DNA of 64,000 nt from Nocardioides sambongensis (GTDB lineage: Bacteria; Actinomycetota; Actinomycetes; Propionibacteriales; Nocardioidaceae). Positions 58,207 to 64,000 of the stretch are shown one piece after another. The position numbers and the translations under genes are program-made. Every line of letters begins with the position of its first letter. The stretch's first letter is position 1. The notes below the pieces were generated by a model. It saw only the letters and a program-made list of their open reading frames with translations. It was not told where the DNA came from and ran no database searches. Location of the stretch: assembly GCF_006494815.1 (NCBI RefSeq), contig NZ_CP041091.1, forward strand, positions 4,354,501 through 4,418,500, given 5' to 3'.

Positions 58207-59337
58207 TCAGCGGGTCAGTCCGTCGCGCGCGCCGAAGACCACCAGCAGCACCACGATCACCACGTTGTAGACGGTGCACAGGGCGAGCAGCCGGGTCGCG
58301 CCCAGCTTGAGGCCGAGCCTGAGCGGGAGATAGGTCCAGCCGTCCTCGTGGTCGGCGACGAGCCCCCACACCGCCCGGGTGAAGTGGACGCCCACGCCCA
58401 GCAGCGCGGCGAGCACCACGATCGAGGTCTCCGGAGGCGAGCCCTGGGCCTGGCCGCCCCAGCCGCCATAGGAGAGGTACGCCGGCAGCAGGGCGAAGGA
58501 GGCCGCCCAGGACCAGAACGACAGCGGGCCGGTGCGCAGCACCACGTTGCCCAGCATCCCGATCGCGACCGATCCCAGGTAGATGCAGCCGGCGGTGATG
58601 CCGGTGGTGATGGCCAGCGGGACGAGGAGCAGCGCGGCGGCGAGCATCGCGTAGGCGACGGTGCCGCTGTCGAGACGGCCGTCGGCCAGTGGCTTGCCGC
58701 TGCGCTGGTGGCGCTGGTCGCGTCGCTTGTCGACCAGGTCGTTGTGCCAGCCGAGGATGGTCTGGCCGACCAGCACGGTCACCGCGATCACGCCGACCTC
58801 CCGCGCCGGTCGTCCGGTGACCGTCGCGGCGGCTCCCATCGCCAGCGCGGTGACGACGGCGTGCTTGGGGTGCGCCGCCTGCGCGAGGGCGACCATCGTC
58901 CAGTCCCGCGGCGACGTACCGCGGGTGATCCAACCCCAGAAGCCGGTACGACGCGCGCCGGCCGGCGGCGTGACCCGGTCGTCCCTCGCGAGCGGGTCCG
59001 CCTCCTCCGGCTCCGCCGGCTCCTCGTCACCGGACCCGGCGCTCCCGACGGTGTCCGCGTCGTTGTCCGCGTCGTTGTCAGTGTCGTTGTCAGCGTCGTC
59101 TGCGACGCCCGTGCCGAGGGTGTCCGCAGGCCCGTTCGCCCGCTCGGTGTCGGCACCTTCTTCGGTGACCGCACTCTCCTCGGTGACCGTGCTGCCCTCG
59201 TCGCCGTCCTGCGGGACGTCCTCCACCGATGATCCGTCGATCCGGTCCGTCGCCCCCGCGGGCGCGACGTCCTCCGCAACCGGGATGGTTCCCTCCCCGG
59301 CAGTGCGGCTGCGTTGCCAGCGCTGCAGTTTCGCCAT
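58207..59337 (-). CDS. UbiA-family prenyltransferase with acidic N-terminal extension
   Basis: 376 residues. The first about 140 are acidic and disordered, with an Asp/Asn repeat (DADNDTDNDADNDADT, 81-96). Then a UbiA membrane domain begins with the Asp motif NDLVDKRRD (N199, D200, D203, D207) and a second motif near VADHEDGW, with eight to nine helices. It transfers a prenyl chain to an acceptor; acceptors in this group range from quinone precursors to sugar phosphates, so the substrate is undetermined. I chose ATG 59337; the frame is open upstream but has no better start. Heads the minus-strand operon with the lipoprotein and gpmA, 142 bp upstream of the lipoprotein. Confidence 0.8.
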   Translation of the reverse strand: MAKLQRWQRSRTAGEGTIPVAEDVAPAGATDRIDGSSVEDVPQDGDEGSTVTEESAVTEEGADTERANGPADTLGTGVADDADNDTDNDADNDADTVGSAGSGDEEPAEPEEADPLARDDRVTPPAGARRTGFWGWITRGTSPRDWTMVALAQAAHPKHAVVTALAMGAAATVTGRPAREVGVIAVTVLVGQTILGWHNDLVDKRRDQRHQRSGKPLADGRLDSGTVAYAMLAAALLLVPLAITTGITAGCIYLGSVAIGMLGNVVLRTGPLSFWSWAASFALLPAYLSYGGWGGQAQGSPPETSIVVLAALLGVGVHFTRAVWGLVADHEDGWTYLPLRLGLKLGATRLLALCTVYNVVIVVLLVVFGARDGLTR

Positions 59338-59659
59338 GGCGAGCAGTATTGACCAACGTGGGGGCGGTGGGAGGCAGGACCGCGGATCGGTACGCGCCAC
59401 AGCGTGTCGCGGCAGCATCGATGTGGCCCGTGCGGGCGTGCGCGAGCGGAGAGTGCCGGCGATGTGAGCGGGCGCACTCTGCCACAGATCGCCGCCCCTT
59501 TTCAGCCTCGTTCCCAGGTTTCCGACGTGTTTCAGGCCACTCCGCACCACATGTCGCGGCATCTGTCAAGCCCGGATTGGCGGCCTGACCTGCACAAACG
59601 CTTTCTGAGGGTCTCCTGAGCCGTGCTAGTATGGATGCTCAGGAAGGGGTTCATCTCAT
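59338..59659. other. Divergent intergenic region ubiA-like / carD
   Basis: 322 bp without a supported gene. It holds the leader of the UbiA-family gene on one side and the carD promoter on the other. Short ORFs here are shadows without family features. Confidence 0.6.
59603..59632 (+). promoter_or_regulatory. Probable carD promoter
   Basis: TTCTGA at 59603-59608 and TAGTAT at 59627-59632 with an 18-bp spacer form a plausible housekeeping promoter 28 bp before carD; AGGAAGGGG (59641-59649) is the ribosome site. Confidence 0.5.
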
Positions 59660-60145
59660 ATGACTTTCACCGTCGGCGAAACGGTCGTCTATCCCAATCA
59701 CGGGGCCGCAGTTATCGAGGACATCGAGATGCGGACGATCAAGGGAGAGGAGCGTCAGTACCTCGTACTCCGCATCGTGGCGCAGCAGGACCTGGTTGTC
59801 AGGGTCCCGGCTTGCAATCTCGATCTGGTGGGTGTGCGGGACGTGGTCGACAAGGACGGACTGGACCGTGTGTTCAGTGTCCTGCGGGCCGAGCACGTCG
59901 AGGAGCCGACCAACTGGTCGCGCCGGTACAAGGCCAACCTGGAGAAGCTGCACAGCGGCGATGTGATGAAGGTGGCGGAGGTCGTTCGCGATCTCTGGCG
60001 CCGCGAGCGGGACCGCGGACTGTCCGCGGGGGAGAAGCGGATGCTGGCCAAGGCGCGTCAGATCCTCGTCTCCGAGCTCGCGCTCGCCGAGCACACCAAC
60101 GAGGACAAGGCGGAGACGATCCTGGACGAGGTACTCGCGTCCTGA
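59660..60145 (+). CDS. carD: RNA polymerase-binding transcription factor CarD
   Basis: 161-residue essential actinobacterial regulator that binds the RNA polymerase beta subunit and stabilises open promoter complexes, including at rRNA promoters. N-terminal RID (Tudor-like) domain [17 protein letters not shown] and [12 protein letters not shown], then a helical DNA-binding domain with [21 protein letters not shown] and the conserved W (about 85) that wedges the bubble. ATG 59660 follows AGGAAGGGG. A strong terminator follows. Confidence 0.97.
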   Translation: MTFTVGETVVYPNHGAAVIEDIEMRTIKGEERQYLVLRIVAQQDLVVRVPACNLDLVGVRDVVDKDGLDRVFSVLRAEHVEEPTNWSRRYKANLEKLHSGDVMKVAEVVRDLWRRERDRGLSAGEKRMLAKARQILVSELALAEHTNEDKAETILDEVLAS

Positions 60146-60192
60146 CGTCCCGTGGTGGCTGACCGAACAGCCGCCGACGCCTCATTGGCACC

Positions 60193-60226
60193 AAGAGCCC
60201 CACGGCCACCCGGCCGTGGGGCTCTT
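60193..60226 (+). terminator. Rho-independent terminator after carD
   Basis: Perfect 15-bp stem, AAGAGCCCCACGGCC (60193-60207) with GGCCGTGGGGCTCTT (60212-60226), 4-nt loop, 47 bp after the carD stop. A short CTCTTCC tract follows. Confidence 0.85.
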
Positions 60227-60281
60227 CCGTGTCCGGGGGCGGTCGCGCTCGGGTGCCCCTGCGTCATACCTTGTCGGTGCC

Positions 60282-60902
60282 ATGACCCAGGATCCGTACG
60301 ACGCCAGCGGCTTCGAGCCGATCGAGGACCTCGACCGCGAGCAGCCGCCGGCCGCCGGCGTGATCGTGGAGCAGGAGCGCGGCGCACTGCCGTTCCGGCT
60401 GATCCACGGCGAGTCCCTGGTCGCCACCGCTGCCTGGGCCGCCGGCGACGCCGGCATCGACCTGGTGGACGCCAGCCTCGGCTGGGACGTGGTCGCCGAG
60501 CGAGGTGAGCCGCTGGTGCTCCACGATCCGCTCTGCCCGATGACGCCGCCCCAGTTCCTGCGCCGGTGCCTGCAGATCGCGACGGAGACCGGTGAGGTCG
60601 TGGTCGGTGTCCGGCCGGTCACCGACACCGTCAAGGAGGTCCGGGACGGCGAGGTCGGCGCCACCCGGGACCGAGACGGCCTGGTGGCGCTGTGCTCGCC
60701 GGTGGTGCTGCCGCCGGCCGTGGTCGAGTCGCTGGTCGAGGCCCAGCAGGCGGGGGCGATCCCCGCCGACTTCGGCGACCTGATCGCCGACCTCCGCGGC
60801 CGGGGCCTCCCGGTCCGGCTGGTCGAGGCGCCCGCGGAAGCCCGCCGCGTGGGCTCGGAGGCGGACATCGCCGTCCTCGAAGCACAGACCAGGGGCTCGT
60901 AG
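60282..60902 (+). CDS. Degenerate IspD/TarI-like nucleotidyltransferase-fold protein
   Basis: 206 residues. The middle and C-terminal parts follow IspD: LVLHDPLCPMTPPQFLRRCL (compare VVHDAARPLVS), VVVGVRPVTDTVKEVRDGEVGATRDRDGLVALCSP (compare PVTDTIK...TPDR..L..VQTPQ). The N-terminal signature LAAGxGxRxGxxxPK is replaced by VEQERGALPFRL, removing the CTP/Mg loop residues. It is probably a non-catalytic paralogue lying between carD and true ispD (convergent at 61113). ATG 60282; no clear Shine-Dalgarno. Function unknown. Confidence 0.68.
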   Translation: MTQDPYDASGFEPIEDLDREQPPAAGVIVEQERGALPFRLIHGESLVATAAWAAGDAGIDLVDASLGWDVVAERGEPLVLHDPLCPMTPPQFLRRCLQIATETGEVVVGVRPVTDTVKEVRDGEVGATRDRDGLVALCSPVVLPPAVVESLVEAQQAGAIPADFGDLIADLRGRGLPVRLVEAPAEARRVGSEADIAVLEAQTRGS

Positions 60903-61112
60903 GACAAGCAGCCGGGGTGCGCGCCTCCGACGATCAGACGGCCACCGTGAGCGGGCTCGCCGCCGGCGAGCGGCACCCGCGAGGTGGTCCGGCGCTGCAC
61001 GGTCGGGCACGTCTGTCCCGAGCGCAGTCCAGGGCCCCGCGCGCACCGGGCGCCGCCCCCGCGGTCACCCAGACCGGGCCGGTCAGGCCAGACCAGGTCA
61101 GGCCAGACCAGG

Positions 61113-61929
61113 TCAGGCCCAGCCTGGCTCCGTCTCCCCGCCGGCGTCGGGCATCCGGTCGACCAGCGCCTCAGCGGTGGCCAGGTCCTCGGGCCAGGTG
61201 ACCTTCAGGTTCGATGCGCTGCCCGGCACCGCCATGATCCGGAACCCCGCCGGCGCGAGGCGCTCCAGGCAGGCGGCGGTGTCGGTGCCCTCGAACCCGT
61301 TCTCCGCGGCGGCCAGGTAGGCCCGCCGCAGCGGCTGGGCGCGGAACGCCTGCGGCGTCTGTACGCCGGCCAGCCGGGGGCCACTGCCAGCGCCGGTCGT
61401 GTGGCCGGGCACGCGACCGGACGCCGGGCCGGACGCCAACGCCTCCCGGGGGCGAGCCCGGGCAGCTCGACCACGGGGACCGCTCCACCGTGCCGACGAG
61501 CCGTGCCGAGGACGTCCCGGAAGAGGGACGCGGTGGCCAGCGGCCGTGCGCCGTCGTGGATCGCGACGGCATCGATCCGGCCGGCGTCGATGTCCTCGCC
61601 GAGCGCCTTCAGCGCCGCCGCCTCCGAGGAGTGCCGACTGGCGCCTCCCTGGACGAGGGTCACCTCCCGCTCGCCGAGCTCGGGACGGATGGCGGCGGCG
61701 ACCGACTCCTGCTCGCCCGGCGCGCAGACCACCACCACGCGGCTCACGCCCTCGACGCCGAGGGCGGCCCGGACGCTCCAGGCCAGCACGGGCCGAGGAC
61801 CGAGGGGAGGAGGACCTTGTTGACGGCGGCGCCCACTCTGCTGCCGCTGCCCGCACCGAGCACGACGATCGCCGCCCCGGGGGTCGGGGGCGTGCTGGCG
61901 GGCGACGGGGACACGGGCTGGTCGGTCAT
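61113..61929 (-). CDS. ispD: 2-C-methyl-D-erythritol 4-phosphate cytidylyltransferase IspD (two frameshifts)
   Basis: Third step of the MEP isoprenoid pathway. Pieces in order: AIVVLGAGSGSRVGAAVNKVLLP (nucleotide loop; the usual AAG reads GAG), RPVLAWSVRAALGVEGVSRVVVV, VTLVQGGASRHSSEAAALKAL, DAVAIHDGARPLA, then after the second break LAGVQTPQAFRAQPL, NGFEGTDTAACLERL and ending NLKVTWPEDLATAEAL. Frames shift at 61800-61807 (GGGG) and 61446-61452 (CCCGGGGG). Adding one base at each gives 272 residues and full motif order, so the gene is probably intact in the organism. ATG 61929 is 57 bp from the MerR-like palindrome. Confidence 0.85.
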
Positions 61930-61985
61930 GGCCGGGCCACCGTAGCCGCTGATCGTGGCGGGTGGGACTGCGCGTCGCCGCCGGC

Positions 61986-62007
61986 TTGACTTCAGGTCGA
62001 CCTGAAG
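61986..62007 (+). promoter_or_regulatory. MerR-type operator before the His-rich methyltransferase
   Basis: TTGACT (61986-61991) overlaps a perfect 18-bp palindrome CTTCAGGTCGACCTGAAG (61990-62007). A minus-35 running into a dyad with an overlong spacer is the standard arrangement for MerR-family activators such as SoxR or metal sensors. No MerR gene is in the window. 37 bp before ATG 62045. Confidence 0.72.
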
Positions 62008-62044
62008 CGAGATCGTCGGGTCCGACCAGGAGAGAGGGCGGCCC

Positions 62045-62986
62045 ATGCAGCACCGCGACCCGCACGACCAGCACCACGGCCACCAGCACGCCGGCCACGA
62101 GCACGCCGGCCACCAGCACGCCGGCCACGAGCACGCCGGCCACGAGCACGCCGGCCACGAGCACGCCGGCCACCGACACGACGGCGAACGACCCTTCGAG
62201 GGGCCCGAGGAGGTCGCGCGGGTGATCGCCGACGGCGAGATCGCGCTCGACTACGTCCGCGAGGTGGTCGGGCTGCTCCCGGGCCCGGTCGGCCGGGTGC
62301 TGGACGTCGGGTCGGGCCCCGGCGTCGCGACGCTCGAGCTGGCCCGGCTGCTCCCCGACGCGAGCGTGCTGGCACTGGACTCGTCCGCCTCGATGATCGA
62401 GGCGCTGCGCGGTCGTGCGGCCGCCGACGGACTCGTCGATCGCGTCGAGGCGCGGCAGGCGGAGATCCCCGAGGGGCTCGCCGACCTGACCGGGGTCGAC
62501 CTGGTGTGGGCGTCGATGTCCCTGCACCACGTGGGCGACGAGGTCGCTGCGCTCCGGGCGATCCGCGAGACCCTGAGCGAGCACGGCGTCGTCGCGATCC
62601 TGGAGTTCGGCGACCAGCGCCAGGTGGTGCCGCCCGGCGACGCCGCACTCGGCCAGCGGATCGAGGACGCCTACCGCCGGTTCTTCGACGAGCAGTCCCA
62701 GCACTGGCACGGCGACACCCCCTCGGCCGAGCTCTCCGCGATGGTGGAGCGCGCCGGCCTGGCGGTGCTCAGCGACCACGTCTCGGTGATCACCCACCAG
62801 CCGCCGTTGGACGACGCCCAGCGACGCTACGTGACGGGGTCGTTGCTGCGTGCCCGCCAGCAGCTCGACGGTCTGCTGCCGACCGACGACCTCGAGCAGA
62901 TCGCTCGGCTGGCCGCGGACGAGGGCCGGCCCGACGGTCCGGTCGTCGTCTCCCGCCGGATCCTGCTGGCGCACCGCGCCCGGTGA
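62045..62986 (+). CDS. Class I SAM-dependent methyltransferase with His-rich metal-binding-like leader
   Basis: 313 residues. Residues 1-47 are a histidine-rich tail of six HAGH(E/Q) units, the kind of segment that binds Zn, Ni, Cu or Co. A Rossmann methyltransferase follows with motif I VLDVGSGPG (86-93) and LDSSASMI, and a UbiE/ArsM-like layout. After the methyltransferase core the C-terminal 60 residues are helical. GGAGAGAGG precedes ATG 62045. Behind a MerR-type operator, so it may respond to metal or redox stress; the methyl acceptor is unknown. Confidence 0.82.
   Translation: MQHRDPHDQHHGHQHAGHEHAGHQHAGHEHAGHEHAGHEHAGHRHDGERPFEGPEEVARVIADGEIALDYVREVVGLLPGPVGRVLDVGSGPGVATLELARLLPDASVLALDSSASMIEALRGRAAADGLVDRVEARQAEIPEGLADLTGVDLVWASMSLHHVGDEVAALRAIRETLSEHGVVAILEFGDQRQVVPPGDAALGQRIEDAYRRFFDEQSQHWHGDTPSAELSAMVERAGLAVLSDHVSVITHQPPLDDAQRRYVTGSLLRARQQLDGLLPTDDLEQIARLAADEGRPDGPVVVSRRILLAHRAR
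62087..62176 (+). repeat. 15-bp tandem repeat encoding HAGH units
   Basis: Six copies of CACGCCGGCCACGAG/CACGCCGGCCACCAG in frame, encoding residues 15-44. Length multiples of three allow copy-number drift without frame loss. Confidence 0.92.
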
Positions 62987-63179
62987 CCCGCTCTCCCGCG
63001 CCCCGGGCGTGAGGTCCGTCTGACCGCGCGAGCCGTCGGGACCGCGGATCCGTTGCGGTTGGCGACCCCGCCTCGCGCAGCAGCGCCGGGGCCGTCGCTG
63101 CCCCGGCGGAGAGCGAGCGTTTTCGTGGGCGTTACACAGCGAAACCTCGCCGAGAACAGTGCGCCCCTACTTTCAGCGC

Positions 63180-63554
63180 ATGAGTTCTCGGACCGCGCCG
63201 ACAGAGGAATGGCATCCGGTGTGCCCGATCGGGGAGCTCGAGGTCGAGCGTGGAGTGACCGCGCTGGTGCACGGCCAGGCGATCGCGATCTTCCGGACCG
63301 ACGACACCACCGTCTACGCCCTGGGCAATCACGACCCCTTCGCCCGGAGCTCGGCCCAGGCCGGCGGTATCGCCAAGGGGATCGTCGGTCGGCGCGGGGA
63401 CGTCCCCTTCGTCGCCTCACCGGCCCACCGCCACGCCTTCGACCTGCGCACCGGCCGCTGCCTCGACGACGGGCACGTCGCCGTACCGGCCTATGACGTC
63501 AAGATCGTCGACGGCGTGGTGATGATCGGGCACCGCAAGGGCGAGGCGGCCTGA
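63180..63554 (+). CDS. nirD: Nitrite reductase small subunit NirD
   Basis: 124-residue Rieske-fold protein of the NirD family. The family segments are present: VYALGNHDPFARSSAQAGGIAKGIVG, VASPAHRHAFDLRTGRCLDDGHVAVPAYDVKI. As in other NirD proteins the Rieske Cys/His cluster ligands are absent. NirD works with the NirB large subunit of NADH-dependent nitrite reductase, but nirB is not adjacent: the next gene is on the other strand. A promoter-proximal start at ATG 63180 is used. The 193-bp gap before it (62987-63179) holds no gene. Confidence 0.88.
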   Translation: MSSRTAPTEEWHPVCPIGELEVERGVTALVHGQAIAIFRTDDTTVYALGNHDPFARSSAQAGGIAKGIVGRRGDVPFVASPAHRHAFDLRTGRCLDDGHVAVPAYDVKIVDGVVMIGHRKGEAA

Positions 63555-63566
63555 CCCGGTCGGTGG

Positions 63567-64000
63567 TCAGCGAGCGGACGACAGTGCGCGATCGACCAGG
63601 GTCACCAGCTCGCGGCTGACCAGCGCGGGGCGCTCCAGCGGCAGCATGTGGCCGGCCTCGGGCGCGACCAGCAGGCGCGCCCCGCGGATGCCGCCGGCGA
63701 TCCGACGGGCGTGGCCCGGTGGGGTGAGCAGGTCGCGGGTGCCCACCAGCACCGTCGTCGGTACGTCGTCGAACGCCGCCAGCTGGTCGGTGCGGGCGTG
63801 CACCATGAAGTCGCGGTAGAAGCCGGACATGGTGGCCGGCGGGCAGTTGATCAGCTGGTCCACCATCAGCCCGATGTCACGAGGACGCTGCGGCTGCCCG
63901 AAGACGAACCGCTCCACGATCCGACGCTCCGTCATCGGCGCGGTACGACGCCGGCGGCGCCCGACCAGACGGGCCCGTGCCGAGAGGGCCAGTGGGATCC
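63567..64000 (-). CDS. Alpha/beta hydrolase, C-terminal part (starts beyond window)
   Basis: The visible 143 residues run from the window edge (IPLALSARARLVG) to the stop at 63567. Catalytic features of the second half of an alpha/beta hydrolase are present: the acid in TVLVGTRDLLTPPGHA and the histidine in EAGHMLPLERPALV. The nucleophile lies outside the window. Convergent with nirD. Substrate unknown. Confidence 0.85.
   Translation of the reverse strand, partial: IPLALSARARLVGRRRRRTAPMTERRIVERFVFGQPQRPRDIGLMVDQLINCPPATMSGFYRDFMVHARTDQLAAFDDVPTTVLVGTRDLLTPPGHARRIAGGIRGARLLVAPEAGHMLPLERPALVSRELVTLVDRALSSAR

Noticed and set aside
61080..61123. CAGGCCAGACCAGGT tandem tract at the ispD 3' end
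   Set aside because: Two and a half short units only, at the end of a frameshifted gene; could be simple-sequence noise.
63130..63150. GTTAC...GAAAC pair before nirD as a GlnR nitrogen box
   Set aside because: The two half-sites are separated by one base too few for the AC-N9-AC rule and no second pair is present.

Overview
The window is chromosomal DNA from a high-GC actinobacterium, most likely a Nocardioides-type member of the Nocardioidaceae. This is inferred from strong G/C codon bias, mycothiol biosynthesis (mshA), a SenX3-RegX3/PhoU module, CarD, and actinobacterial-style regulatory boxes. No rRNA, tRNA, CRISPR array or prophage was seen.

1-8.8 kb: a tightly overlapping minus-strand catabolic operon. 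It holds a tripartite tricarboxylate transporter (TctC-TctB-TctA), an SDR dehydrogenase, a split transketolase, a GldA-like dehydrogenase, a DAD-type cupin dioxygenase and an acyl-CoA synthetase that runs off the window. A divergent IclR regulator faces it across a palindromic operator. Its substrate is not evident. 8.9-13.6 kb: typA, an ABC exporter and an Asp/Glu racemase-like protein. 13.7-22.9 kb: a second IclR-controlled cluster with an acyl-CoA synthetase, an enoyl-CoA hydratase and a complete Dpp/Opp-type ABC importer. 23-25.8 kb: SDR, mshA, YbjN.

25.8-43.7 kb: a type IV pilus region. The minus-strand arm is pilM-N-O-(PilP-position protein)-pilD. The plus-strand arm is pilT1, then pilB-pilT2-pilC-pilV-pilW-pilX, then two PilA pilins and an acidic protein of unknown function. 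Five start regions carry the same CTCA-N16/17-GCCGAT motif, which looks like a FliA/WhiG-type sigma factor promoter. An IS1634-family element sits in pilN and is bounded by 140-bp direct repeats, so a nearly complete pilN remains beyond it.

43.7-64 kb: EamA transporter; secreted M14 carboxypeptidase behind a consensus CRP/GlxR box; single-chain biotin-dependent acyl-CoA carboxylase; senX3-regX3 divergent from phoU across a PHO box; a striking inverted array of 22-bp iterons; gpmA, lipoprotein and UbiA-family genes; carD; an IspD-like degenerate protein convergent with true ispD; a His-rich methyltransferase behind a MerR-type palindrome; nirD; and a partial alpha/beta hydrolase.

Two cautions apply. 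First, seven genes between 37.7 and 64 kb contain eight single-base losses in G/C runs, each of which exactly restores the expected reading frame if one base is added. They look like assembly errors rather than pseudogenes. Second, three unrelated palindromic repeat families occupy mostly 3'-to-3' gene junctions.
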